Assembly: GCF_010093595.1 (NCBI RefSeq) | Contig: NW_022985438.1 | Span: 795,241-859,240, forward strand | Length of the DNA: 64,000 nt | Reading direction: 5' to 3' | From: Mytilinidion resinicola | Taxonomy: Eukaryota; Ascomycota; Dothideomycetes; Mytilinidiales; Mytilinidiaceae | In this document: piece by piece, positions 32,930 through 44,419 of the stretch | Position numbering within the stretch: position 1 is the first letter of the stretch | Layout: every line of letters begins with the position of its first letter | Notes under the pieces: model-generated | What the model saw: the letters and a program-made list of their open reading frames with translations, nothing else | What the model was told of the DNA's origin: nothing | The model's database searches: none | Program-made: the position numbers and the translations under genes

Positions 32930-34954
32930 ATGTAAGTCTTCAAGATTCGCCTCTATCCGCCTTCAAACCCCGCGCGTCGCGGTGTTTAGGGACAGCTGGC
33001 CTTTTGCCCGTACCTCTTTGGTATAGAATTCCTTTTCTAATCTAAGTACAGGGAGTCGTTTGAAGGCATATACCTCAACCTGTCGAAGCAGCCCGGCAGG
33101 ACTCGATTCGCAGAAGCCGGTCTGGCATGGAAGCCCCCAGGAACCGGCGAGACCTTCACCCTAGATTCATCCCAGCTCGTACAAGCACAATGGAGCAGGG
33201 CAGCACGAGGCTATGAAGTGAAGATACTTTCCAGAGCAGACGGCGTGATTCAGCTGGACGGATTTCAGCCGGAGGTACGTTGCCCGAGCCTGCAGAGCTG
33301 CCTCCTGCTGACCCTGTTAGGACTTTGAACGCATCGGCAAGGTTTTCAAGAACTGGTACAGCGTCAACTTGGAGAATCGGGAGCATGCTCTGCGGGGTTG
33401 GAATTGGGGAAAAGCAGAGTTCGGGAAGGCCGAGCTATCATTCAACGTTCAGAGCCGGCCTGCCTTCGAGATACCTTACACCGAGATTTCCAACACCAAT
33501 CTTGCTGGAAAAAACGAAGTCTCTGTCGATTTCTCTTTACCTGCAAACGGCGAAGAGACAGGCACGAATGGACATCTTGGAGGCTCGCGGAAAAACGGAA
33601 GGAAATCCGGCGCAGCTAGGGACCAGCTTGTGGAGATGCGCTTCTACATTCCGGGCACTGTGACAAAAAAGGAAAAGAAAGAGGACGGCGAAGACGTCAG
33701 CGATGGCGAGGACACAGAAGAGCAGAATGCTGCCAACCTATTTCAAGAGACGCTCATGAACAAGGCTGAGATTGGCGATGTCGCAGGTGACAACTATGCA
33801 TCTTTCCAGGACATTCTCCATCTCACACCGAGGTTCGTTATTTGGGCCCTTTATCACCCATAAATGCTAATGATTGTTCCAGAGGACGCTTCGATATCGA
33901 CATGTACGAGAAGTCATTCCGATTGCGAGGAAAGACATACGACTACAAGATTCAATACGAAGCTATCAAGAAGTTCATGCTGCTACCGAAGCCGGATGAT
34001 GTTCACATGCTTATCACTGTAGGGCTGGATCCGCCACTGAGACAGGGTCAAACACGATATCCCTTCCTCGTCATGCAATTCAAGCGGGACGAGGAAATTG
34101 TCCTTGACCTGAACCTGACGGAAGAGGTCATCGAGGGAAAATACAAGGACAAGCTCAAGTCCCATTACGAGGCGCCAATAGCCACAGTAGTCAGCGATAT
34201 ATTTAGGGGCCTGACAAACAAGAAGATCACGAAGCCCTCAACATCATTCACTAGCCATCACGGGCAAAATGGTGTCAAATGCTCAGTCAAAGCTAACGAG
34301 GGCCATCTTTACTGCTTGGATAAGGCCTTCATGTTCGTACCAAAGCCTGCAACGTACATCTCGATCGAAAATGTTGCATCGATCACGATGTCACGTGTAG
34401 GTGGAGCAATGGCTGCCAGCAGAACCTTTGACATCACTGTCACCATGAAGGGAGGCGCTGGAGAACATCAATTCAGCAACATCAATCGGTAAGTTACAAA
34501 CGAATATAGATTAAGTTAAATAAGATGGTTGCTAATTGTGCGATTTCACAGTGAGGAGCAAGGGCCTCTGGAGAACTTCTTCCGCGCTAAGAGTATCAAA
34601 ACGAAGAACGAGATGATTGATGACGTAAGTCCTCCTAGCTTGTTGCGAGCGAATAGAGGCTCACAGGTTATTTAGTCAAGTGCGATCATCGCTGCGGCGA
34701 TGCAAGATGCTGAGCTTGCTTCCAGCGAAGATGATCGTGTTGTTAACAATAGAGGGAGCGCAGATGAAGACGACGAGAGCGTTGACGAAGACTTTCAAGC
34801 CGATTCTGATTCCGATCCAGCGGAAGAATACGACTCAGATCACAAGAGCAGTGGTTCAGACAGCGACGAGGAGATGGCAGACGCAGATAGCGACGGCCCT
34901 GCGAAGGAAGAGATGGTCGAGCGACCCAAGAAGAAGGTCAAAACGTCAAAATGA
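32930..34954 (+). CDS. POB3: FACT complex subunit POB3 (SSRP1-like)
   Basis: Histone chaperone subunit that with Spt16 reorganises nucleosomes during transcription and replication. Six exons: 32930-32931, 33052-33274, 33321-33832, 33883-34488, 34552-34624 and 34676-34954, giving 564 aa, the normal fungal length without an HMG box. The first exon supplies only AT of the start codon; the G comes after a 120 bp intron, giving MESFEGIYLNLSKQPG. Conserved stretches are WKPPGTGE, SRAARGYEVKI, DFERIGKVFKNWY, LRGWNWGKAEF, GRFDIDMYEKSFRLRGKTYDYKI (split by an intron) and the tandem-PH middle domain ending in EEQGPLENFF. The C-terminus is strongly acidic, then ends in a Lys-rich PKKKVKTSK patch, likely nuclear localisation. 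Confidence 0.93.
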
Positions 34955-35774
34955 GTGCTGTTTAGAAGCGAGGCGAACTGGTAACGGTAATGGCAAAAGC
35001 GATCAGTCCAGGCTAGGACAGGGGAGGCTTCATTTATATGCGTAACCCCCAGAGTCTTCGATCTCTCCAGATCGATATGCGGCCGGAGGGCTGGGATTTG
35101 GATTTGAGTTCAGAGCCTTCTTCCTGGCGCATAGAGATCCTGTTTGCGCGCACCAAGGCAACATAACCGCCGAAGAGGCTTGTCAAGGGTCATTTATTAC
35201 GCGGACACGAGTCGGTCGGGTGAAGGCCCTTTAGTTAATTCCATCCTAAATATACGTTATGCCGCATGGAGTAATCCGGTCGTTTTACGCTTGGCTTTGA
35301 GACCTTTCCGTTCCCTCGTAAGGCAACTTGCAGTTAGCTCTCGCGTATCCTGGCTTGGATCGAGATTGAAAGTGCTTTGTGAATGGGTACCTCGTAGCGA
35401 ACTGCCCTGTGATCTGTGGAGTTTGATGCGTCCTATCCCTAACAGAGCTACCCGAAGGCATCATGATTCGAGTTCCCTAGGATTGAACTGCATTTACCCC
35501 AGAGTGTCCGTGCTGGTCTGGTGCATTGGTAGGAGCTTCCTCTGTGCGTTCTCTGCAGCTTTCGGGCTGTAGTACACGTAGTCTATGTTAGAAGATGTTC
35601 CCCCCCCGCACCGCTCCGATTTCTCAACACACTACGGTCCAACAATCTGAGTAAACCCCCAAGCCAACCATACCCTTCTTTCTGATCAAAACTTGTGATA
35701 ACGCTACTACAAGACGGAATGCCTGTGGCGACGGGTTGGAGAATTGCAGAACAGCTTGGAGACCGGATATTGAA
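34955..35774. other. Intergenic region upstream of the Zn2Cys6 gene
   Basis: Contains the POB3 terminator region and the regulator promoter. A 142-codon plus-strand frame (35144-35572) has no recognisable features. Nothing else was seen. Confidence 0.5.
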
Positions 35775-38173
35775 ATGAGATCACGAACAGGATGGTAAGA
35801 ATCATGGGAGCTACTCCCAAATGACCATGACTAACAGCTCCCAGCATGACTTGTCGACAGCGGAAGTTGAAGTGCGATGAGACGAAACCAAGTTGTGGGC
35901 AATGCATGAAAGCCTCTAGAGAATGCGTGCCCAGCTCAGGGCTTATCTTCCGCCATCAGCATAATGCCTCTATGAATGGCGATGTAGATGATGACAACAG
36001 CCTCAAGGGCTTCTACGCGTACAAGAACACCTTCGGTGATGAGAGCGTGTGGGTCGACATACCCGGGACAGGTATATCCTTGTGCCTCAATTGACTAAGT
36101 AGACTGCTAATGATGTCCCAGTGACGTTCATCAACATCACTGACCCTTACAACGATCCTCCTTCTCCTGAACTTGACCTCTTTTCTACAGCCTCACAGTC
36201 TCCTCCCTCTATTAACCCGAGTTACAACGAATCGTGGCCTACTCCACGGAGTGTTGCTCATACGAACAACACGCCGAGCACAAATGGGTTGCAGACGTTG
36301 TCTGCGGCCGCGACAGGAGAGCCCTTCTTGTTTCATTCGCCTGGAGACGAGGACGAGGAGCATGTGCATACATCCTTGGAACATGTTCCATCCATGCTCT
36401 CCCCGACAACCTCCGTGGAGCCCTTGTACGCCTCGTCGACCACTTGGTCTAATAACAATCTCGATTTCATCCTAAATCACCCACAAAGGTCATCTCCTCC
36501 CATTGATCCTAACCTACCAACTTCATTTCCTCCGAACGACAACGGCTTCCGTGGCCGCGCGACTTCGGGCAACCTCGTTCCACCTACGGTTCAGTTCGAT
36601 GATTATGGGGAGGATGACCACGAAATCGCGTTCCTTCTTCGCCATTTCTCTGAAGGGCCAGGGTACTGGATGGATCTCTTTGATCTTGATACATATTTCG
36701 CCTCTTACGTCCCCGTCAAGGCAGTGGACAACCCTCTTTTGAAGTATGCTGCAGTTGCTTACGCAGCGAAAGCGCTAGGGCGGAGGGGTGGAGTGAAACC
36801 CGCAATGGGCGGCAACTTCTCACGTCAGGCACGTATGGAGCTGTACCCAGATATACAGTCTGTGGATTGGTATCATAAAGCTACTCAGTACTATGACAGA
36901 GCCGTGTGCCATCTCCGTCAAGCTCTCCAAGAGGAATCACCTACGCCGCTCGACTGCTCGGATATGGAACCGAGCTGGGCATCAAACATGGACTACCGCG
37001 AAGACAACAATCCACATAGCCACAAGAGGCGCCGGACCTCCTCATACATTTCTCGGCAAGTGTCCAATCCGGACGAGCTCCTTGCCGCTACGGCCATTCT
37101 GTCCGTGTATGAGTTCTTAGACGCGTCAGTTCCGGAATGGTCAAGGCATCTGAACGGCGCCAAGTCGCTGATGGACATTGCCAAAGAACGCATGATGCCT
37201 CTTCAGCTTCCTTCTCCAGGGGGTCATCTGCTCTCGCCACACGTAGCTCGTCTCAACAAAGCTCGGAAAGCTACTTTTTGGAACATTGCCCGGCAAGATA
37301 TGCTGGCAGCGTGTAAGTGCACTTCCCCTCTCTTATATTTTGATGTTGACTATTCACATAGTTATCAATGCAAGCCACACCCGCCTCGACACCGAAGACC
37401 TCCCCCTATGGAAAGAAGCCGGCCTCCTCATCGACTCGCGCGGTTTCATCCTCCCCTCGAACACCGATCCATCCGGATATGCAGAGGCCGACTCCTCAGT
37501 AATGAAAGAAGACACCATATCAAATGCACTCATCTGGCTCATCTCCAAACTCGTCAACTTCATGGCTGCGGGCGACGACATGCCCGACCACCTCGGCGGG
37601 CCTTGGGCCGGCGTCCCGCAACGCACGCTCCTCGAATACTGGTACAGTCTACGCGAACACTTCCGTGTCTGGTACGAAGGCCTCCCGATAACATTCAAAC
37701 CCTGTGCACGCATCGAGCCCCGTCGTGTACCAGCCCAGCTGCGCACCGATGACGACGAGAACGTGTTACCTGAGGTCTGGTTCTCAATTCCCATGTGCGC
37801 GTCTACGATGCAGTCATACCATATGGCCCAGATCCAGCTGCTGATTAACGAGCCGCACGAGTCAACGCAGGGCCGCACCACCGTCTTCGAGCGGATGCAT
37901 TCGTACGAACGGACGCTCTCAGCAGCGCTGGTGCATTCGAGAGAGATTGTGAGCATTGCGCTGGCGCGGTCAGATGAGAGTGTAAGGATACATAGCGTGC
38001 AGCCGCTGTATACGGCAGGTCAGTGTTTGAAGGATGAGCGGGAGAGGAGGCTGATTTTGAGGCTGTTGAGTGATATCGAGAGGGATACAGGATGGGCGAC
38101 GCAGTATCGCGTGAAGCAATTGTTGGTACAATGGGGCTGGGTGTCCGAAGAGTTTGAGAGAAATGTGCCTTGA
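35775..38173 (+). CDS. Zn2Cys6 fungal transcription factor
   Basis: Four exons: 35775-35794, 35845-36071, 36122-37312 and 37362-38173 (introns of 50, 50 and 49 bp), giving 749 aa. The first exon ends inside the first cysteine codon of the binuclear cluster. Spliced, the cluster reads C-x2-C-x6-C-x6-C-x2-C-x6-C (CMTCRQRKLKC then CGQC and C) from residue 7, at the extreme N-terminus as usual. A long Ser/Pro/Asn-rich region follows, then the fungal-specific regulatory domain, seen in DYGEDDHEIAFLLRHFSEGPG, WYHKATQYYDRAVCHLRQAL, ATFWNIARQDMLAAF and TRLDTEDLPLW. Nuclear gene regulator; target genes are unknown. Its neighbours (FACT subunit, catalase-related gene) do not form a pathway cluster. Confidence 0.9.
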
Positions 38174-39078
38174 TGTCAGGTTCATGCACTAATTTTACTA
38201 ATTTTTCCGTACAGCGGCACCCTACCCACAATCCAGTCTGTCATCGAAAGTTGATAGCTTAGTGTCCAGGATCTAAAAGATGTATTCGATTTCACTGTGA
38301 GTGTTCGCAGGTAGGAATAATACGCTCGCGTTAAATGTATTCAATCCCACTATCCTCCCTGTCAACATTACCAACGCCGCAACTCCCATACACCTTCATC
38401 ACCCACATACTTAAATAAACCCTGTCATGACCTGCCCCACCTTCAGCACCCCTCATCCACCTACATCATCCCCGGATGCTTTACCAAATCCATCCATCAC
38501 GTGAGACTACACCACATCGCTCCATCACTCATCCTCCAACCTTCAACCTATCTGTCTACAAAGGGCAGTAATCAACTCCAGGAATTGTAGAATGATGACT
38601 ACCTTGCACCAGATTCCGCCATGGCTGACTACCCCCGCCTGCCGCCATCAGTAATCGCCCAATCCATGCACCACAATTACTAACCCTGCATCAGCGGGGC
38701 TGGAGAACGAATCAGACAGGGGGTATTTGAGTTCAAGACTTGATGGCGTAACCACGGATTGGCAAACGCTATACGCGAGCGGATGGTGGGGCAAAGGGTA
38801 CTACGGATGGCGAGGGAGCTTTGGGGCTGGAGAGGTATCTAAGTGGGGGAGGGGCTTTGTTTAGGCCTGGACCGGGGGGTTGTTGAAAGCGGTAGATTTG
38901 GAATTGGGGAGCGAGCTGGAGGGATAAATAGTTTCAAATGAGAAGCCTTTGCTGTATTGCTTTTGTTTCTCTTCGGTCTTCGAAGTTTTGTTCTCGACAA
39001 GTGCTTCTGTGCTGTTCAAGCTTCAGCTCTCCAAACTAATACCCACCAACCACCACTTGAGTCTACAAACCCGCAACC
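38174..39078. other. Intergenic region upstream of the catalase-related gene
   Basis: A TATA-like GGATAAATA lies at 38922-38930, about 150 bp before the ATG at 39079, and may be the core promoter of the catalase-related gene. No other feature was recognised. Confidence 0.45.
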
Positions 39079-40247
39079 ATGCCTCTCTCCACCGACGAAA
39101 CAGTCAACGAGACAGCTGCCGGTCTCGTCAAGACGCTCCAAGCAGCAGCTGGCGAGCCACACCCAGGCTACCGTCCAGGTAAACCATTCCAAACCCAATT
39201 CTCTCACACCTTCACGCCCTCCTTCCCTGCAGACCCCCCCAACCTCACCACTACCAAGCTAACCTCCCCTCCAGCTCACGCAAAAGGCCTCCTCCTAACC
39301 GGCACCTTCACGCCCTCCCCCACCGCCTCCACCCTGACAACCGCGCCCCACTTCTCCTCCCCCAGCACCACCACTCCCCTGACCATCCGCTTCTCCTCGT
39401 CCACCGGTACGTAAGGTGCTAGTAAACATACCAGAGTCCTCTAGTATCTGTCTTCCAAGCCCCCCTTCTCCATGACAACCCACTAACAAGTATCCCACCA
39501 CCAACAGGCATCCCCACGATCCCCGACACCGACCCGTCGGCCAACCCGCGCGGCATCGCCCTCCGCTTCCACCTCGCCACCACGCCGCACCGTGTCCACA
39601 CCGACGTAATCGCGCACAGCACGCCCTTCTTCCCGACGCGCACGGGCGCCGACTTCCTCGCCTTCCTGCGCGCCGCGGGCGCCTCCGCCGGCGTCGAGAC
39701 CCACCCCACCCCCGTCGAGGCATGGCTCGGCGAGCACCCGACCGCCGTCGCGTTCCTGCAGGCGCCGAAGCCGTTCCCCGCGAGCTTCGCCACCGAGACG
39801 TACTTTGGCGTTACGGCGCTGAAGTTTGTGGATGCCGCGGGCAAGGGGCGGTTTTTCAGGTATAGAGTGCTGCCCGTGGCGGGGCAGAAGGATTTGGATG
39901 AGGAGAGCGTGAAGAAGGAGTCTGGGGAGTATCTGTATGAGGAGATTAAGAGTAGAGTAGGGGGTGGGGGAGGGCCTGTGGAGTTTAAGCTGGTGGCGCA
40001 GTTGGCGGAGGAGGGGGATGTGGTGGATGATGCGACGGTGCATTGGCCGGAGAGTAGAGAGGTGGTCGAGCTGGGGACGGTGAGAGTGGAGAAGGTAGTG
40101 GAGGAGGGGAAGCAGGTGGAGGAGCAGAAGACGATCATTTTTGATCCGATTCCGCGGGTCGAGGGGATTGAGGCGAGTGAGGATCCGTTGTTGGAGATGC
40201 GAGCGGCGGTCTATTTGATTTCTGGGAGGGAGAGGAGGAAGGCGTAG
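39079..40247 (+). CDS. Catalase-related (SrpA-like) heme protein
   Basis: Three exons, 39079-39178, 39275-39406 and 39508-40247 (introns of 96 and 101 bp), give 323 aa. It is a small catalase-family protein lacking much of the full catalase N-terminus. The distal-His motif is formed across the first junction (RPAHAKGLLLTGTF), matching the VHAKG signature. The Ser/Asn block follows as IRFSSSTGIPTIPDTD-x-ANPRGIALRFHL. A later AKGRFFRYRVLPVAG probably contains the proximal heme-ligand tyrosine region. Such proteins can have peroxidase or weak catalase activity, and which of these applies here is unknown. No targeting signal is obvious and there is no C-terminal SKL. Intron 1 is a stop-free multiple of three. 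Confidence 0.85.
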
Positions 40248-40852
40248 GGAGGGTAGGGATTGGATGGGATAGAGCGAAGACAGTTCTCTTTAGGCAATTG
40301 AGTTGGTGGTTGAAGAGTTTTTATTTTGCTTCTTATGCTCGCTACTTAGACATCCTGGATTGCTCTGATGCTCGTGGTATCCCGCTGCAGATTAGTTGCT
40401 TGGAAAAGGAAAACATGCCCTGACTCTCGCTTGTGGCATCTTCTTAGCTCGTCGAAAGAAAAGGGCCTGGCATCTTTGCCTCACATAGTCCACCGAAAGA
40501 GCATCATCTGAGAAAAGTCAAGAAAAGAAAAGAGAGCAAAAGAAAAGAAAAGGAAAAGGCACATGCTGTACCCATGGCATCACCTCGCAGAGCATCATCG
40601 AAATAGCAGAAGCTATAACAAGTCTTGCCCTTGAGGCGCCATTAAAGCCCAAATGAAAAAGGAAAAGAAAGCATGAATTGACATGCCGTGCCCGTAACAC
40701 CCCATATGCAGAGGCTGATCAACAGAAAGACTCCGTCAACTCGCCTGCTTGAAAACCGGTGACTGTCATCGCAAGAAATTAGAAGCCGCCGTGGTTACCC
40801 GCATTGCTGGTAGAAACCAGACGCCGCCACCGATAATAACACCGAACAAGGC
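40248..40852. other. Intergenic region with an AAAAG purine tract
   Basis: Between the 3' ends of the catalase-related gene (+) and the acidic ORF (-). An A/G-rich tract of AAAAG-like repeats lies at about 40513-40560. No gene was recognised. Confidence 0.5.
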
Positions 40853-41311
40853 TCAAGGAAAGGGATGGCGAAGGACAATAACGCTGCCATTGAAGCGGGC
40901 AATGAGGTTGTCCATCTCGACTTGTTGATAGATGAGACCCAAGCCGATATTGTTGACGTCCATGTTATCGAGATCCGCGTCACTCATCCGGTACAGCTCG
41001 GGCAAGGTGAACACATAGGGGCCGGGGGTCGAAGGAACAGGATAGTGCAGGCGTGCGGCGGTGAGCCGGGGTGTCTTTGGCATGGGTACAATGGGCTCCT
41101 GAGCCTCGTCGCTGGCTGTCTCCGGAAGGGATTCGAGTGGCTCCTCTGCATCGCCGCTGTCTGCTTCCAGTGGGGGGACGATGGGTGCAGCCTCATCGCC
41201 GCTGTCGGTTTCCGGGAGAGGATCGATGGTGGGTGCAACCTCATCCTCATAGTCATCCTCGAGCTCAGTAATGCGAATGAAATCATCATCAACTGCAGAA
41301 AGAAAAAGCAT
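40853..41311 (-). CDS. Acidic 152-aa ORF with imperfect repeats, family not recognised
   Basis: An uninterrupted frame from ATG 41311-41309 to 40853. Residues about 10-75 are very acidic and contain imperfect repeats of the type PLPETDSGDEAAPIVP. The C-terminal half is less biased (PGPYVFTLPELYRMSDADLDN, then a hydrophobic end). It begins only 62 bp after the stop of the Pho85-type kinase on the same strand. Its first codons are preceded by a pyrimidine-rich stretch ending in CTGCAG that could be a splice acceptor, so the real product might start further upstream or be joined to the kinase. Coding status is probable from composition and repeat pattern, not proven. Confidence 0.5.
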   Translation of the reverse strand: MLFLSAVDDDFIRITELEDDYEDEVAPTIDPLPETDSGDEAAPIVPPLEADSGDAEEPLESLPETASDEAQEPIVPMPKTPRLTAARLHYPVPSTPGPYVFTLPELYRMSDADLDNMDVNNIGLGLIYQQVEMDNLIARFNGSVIVLRHPFP

Positions 41312-41373
41312 CAGTACAACGCCAACAGGGAAAGGATAATAATGTTGGGCATGATGCCTCGGGGAGCTTAGGT

Positions 41374-42400
41374 TTAATAAGCACCTGACGACACGGGGAA
41401 CCCGCCACTACCTTGAGCCTGTGGGCCTTGAGACTGAGCTGCGGCTAAAGCGACTTGCTGTCGCATCGGGAGATCGTTGAACCACGGGTGGTTGAGCGCG
41501 GATTGCGCCGAGGTCCTCATCTCCGGGCGGAGCTGTAGCATCTGGTTGAGCAAGGACAAGCCGAGCTGGTCGACCTGTGGCAGAATCATGCGGAGGTCCT
41601 GGGTGGCGTAGACATGGAAGTTGGGCTTGTACTCGGGGAATTGAGAGATGCCCGGCCAGGAACGCTCGGAAGGGGTACCCATGAGGCGGAAGATCTTTTG
41701 GAGCTGATCTTCGTTGGTGGTGCCAGGGAAGAGAGGGCGTCCGGTGTACATCTCGGCCATGATGCAGCCAGCGGACCAGATGTCGATGCTAGTGTTATAC
41801 GTTCTACTACCTAATAGAACGTCAGGAGCCCGATACCACAAGGTGACAACTTCATTGGAGAAGGTGTTGACGGGAATACCAAACGCGCGGGCAAGACCGA
41901 AGTCGGCTAACTTGAGCTGACCTTTCACATTGATGAGGAGATTCTGGGGCTTCAGATCGCGGTGCAGGACACGGTTCTCGTGACAGAAGGCGATGCCGCG
42001 CAGGAGCTGGAACATGAATGATTTGATGGTTGGCGGGTCGAGCTGGCCGCGGTCACCGCGGGAGTCCATGTACTTCTTCAGGTCCTTGTCCATATACTCG
42101 AAGACGAGCATGAGCTTGTTCTCTGTGTGAATGACGTCGTACAGAGAGACAATGTTCTCGTGCTTCAGCTCCTTCATGAGCGAGATCTCGCGGATTGCCG
42201 TCGATGGGGTGCCCTCCTCAGAGTCCAGGTGGATCTCCTTCAGCGCGACGAACTCGCCGGTCTGGCGATTGCGACCTTTGAAGACCTAGGCAGTCAGCGT
42301 GTGAGTCAGTAATGCGGGTCAAGTGGCTCACTGTGGCATAAGTGCCTTCACCCAGCTTCTCTAGCTGCTGGAAGGAGCTCGGGTGCTTGCGGTTGTCCAT
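41374..42400 (-). CDS. PHO85: Pho85/PhoA-type cyclin-dependent kinase
   Basis: CDK of the Pho85/CDK5 branch, which works with Pho80-like cyclins in phosphate and nutrient signalling, polarity and cell-cycle control. Two exons, 42400-42332 and 42285-41374, with a 46 bp intron (GTGAGC donor, CTAG acceptor), give 326 aa, the usual length. Motifs in order: [11 protein letters not shown] (Gly loop across the splice site), VALKEIHL (catalytic Lys), [14 protein letters not shown] (cyclin-binding helix), [36 protein letters not shown] (activation segment) and [14 protein letters not shown]. The C-terminal 40 residues are Gln/Ala/Gly-rich. The upstream reading frame is open for over 110 codons but lacks an ATG, so the ATG at 42400 is the start. 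Confidence 0.94.
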
Positions 42401-44419
42401 GGTGATCTGCTGGGCGCCGCCGAGGGTTGTGAGTGAGATTGACGAGTCGGTGCGCGCGGACAGCGAGAGCGTGCCTACGTGCGTTGGCCGGAGCGTGCCT
42501 GGAGGCGGGCGAGAGGTGTACTTGGGGTCCCAGAGGATGGCGCTCGCGGTGGTGAGTTGGTTGGCGATGGCAAGAGGTGAGGGCGGGGCTGTTGTTGTGT
42601 TGGAGCGCGAGGCCGGCGGGTGTGGGGTTGGTTGGGCCGTTTTGACGTGCGTGGAGCGAGCTGTGGGCCGGCTCTTGCCGCTGCCTACGAGTGCCTGCCC
42701 AGGTGAGAGGGTGTCGAGGTGATGAAGGACGGAGGGCAACGCAGGCCGCACGAAGTATTTATTGCCTCGCCTACGAGTGAAGTGAGGAAGGTGCAGGAGC
42801 GTTTGGCGGGGCTTTGGTTGGCTGTCCAGTCACTCTTTCTCCTTCACGCCCGTGCGCAGGGGCGTCTGGCCGGCGGCTCTCTGGCGCCTGACACCGTGTC
42901 GACGCTATTTGAGACCCACTGCGCGCTCTGCCAGCGTAGGTGCGGGACAAAGCATCGCGGCAGCGGGCTGTTATGGCCTCTTATCAGACGAGGAGCTGCA
43001 CAATCACCCAGTGACGGGAGCCTGCCAGGCTAGTTTATATCTTGTGTTGTATCCGCATGTGGACCCACGTTTCCCTGGACTATTCTAGTTTTTACGCGTT
43101 CTGCAGTCGCGAGGGCCATGAACAGGACAACAGCAAGCTACAGATGCTCTGGTCGTGCTTTGAACGTGGGTTTTGATATGCTCAGGGCCCCTGAACGCGT
43201 CTTGCTACGTGTGCACCATCACTGAATATTCTGTTCACGCTCAATGTCTCCTGCGCAAAGCCGTGCCTCCCCAGGACCCCTCCATGACTGCTCCGAGGCT
43301 CCAGATTCCCGCGCCGTGCCTGGTGACCCCTCGCGCCCCTCACCAGCCCGCCGATCCATGGGTAGCACCGCGTGCCAGGACAAGTGTGACCCAGTCATCC
43401 AGCCCTATGTCGAAGCTGCCCCTGGAGCTTGTGAAGCTTGATTTGGTCCCTGGATGTGTATTCTCGCGTCAGGGCGTGTGGTGGAGTGTGCGGCGGGACG
43501 CTGAAGTCTGCAACTTCGCGCTGTCAAACCGTCCAGCCGGGAGGACAGAACATGGCGGTGCATCCAGAGTACGGCTACTTGCAGCCAAGCTGGACGCAAT
43601 AGAGAGCAGTAAATCTAACGCGTTCGTTAGAATAGTGCACGTTCGTCTGGTCTGCCGCCGTCAATTAAGAGCGCGGAGCAAGCAGCCAGAGCTATAGAAC
43701 AACCGACAGAGACACTGAATCTATAAACTGCTCCCGCCGGTTACTATTGCAAATAGACGTCCTCTCGTCGTCCAGGACCCTATTGTCGTGAATTACGCTG
43801 CAAGGCGGCCCTTGTATGCCGTGCATATCAATGCTCATTGGCCTACCTCCGCAGTGGGACGCTGCAGCTTTTTGTCCCAATTATACGCTTTCCTAGTAGT
43901 CGGCACTGTAGTACCACTTTGCGAATGACTTAAGCTTCGCGTCACGCCTCAGGGCAATGCACCAGACATGTTAATATGGTTTCGGGTTGCTATAGATTTT
44001 GGTGAGTGGGGCGGTTCCGCCGAAGCGCGGGGCTCCTGGAGCTCGGGGTAGAAAACCACAGACAGCTACAGCTTCGCCCGCAGCCTCTCCACAACCTTTC
44101 TCCATCGTTCTTCTTCACATCGTCCCTTTGCGGCTGCAGAACCGCTATGCGAGCACCTTTGGGTGTTGGCTCGAAGCAATTTCTTGTGCTGCTCCACTGA
44201 AGCTCCTCTCGAGAACCTGCGCGCAAGATCGTACCGCGTCAACGCGACCTTGACAGCTAAGAGCTTCGCATCCGCGTCTCTAGAGCTGTAGACACCTACA
44301 CCGCGTCTTCAGCTATTACTCTTGGCCTCCTCTACTCCTCCGCTCTCCACTACAACACTCACCTCAAGCTTCATCTACTCCCCACAACCGTCGACAACCC
44401 TCTCGCGGCGTAGCCCGTC
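42401..44419. other. Gene-poor region between divergent genes
   Basis: Lies between the Pho85-type kinase (-) and the WD40 gene (+). The part up to about 42750 is an ATG-less open frame upstream of the kinase. The frame at 43173-43697 (174 codons, +) shows no domain. The pyrimidine-rich stretch at about 44050-44419 looks like the WD40 gene leader. Confidence 0.5.

Noticed and set aside
35144..35572. 142-codon ORF upstream of the Zn2Cys6 gene
   Set aside because: No domain, no splice context, random composition.
35775..40247. Secondary-metabolite cluster around the Zn2Cys6 regulator
   Set aside because: The flanking genes are a FACT subunit, a catalase-related gene and a CDK; no synthase or tailoring enzymes are nearby.
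42401..42751. N-terminal extension of the Pho85-type kinase
   Set aside because: The frame is open but has no ATG, and the family start is at 42400.
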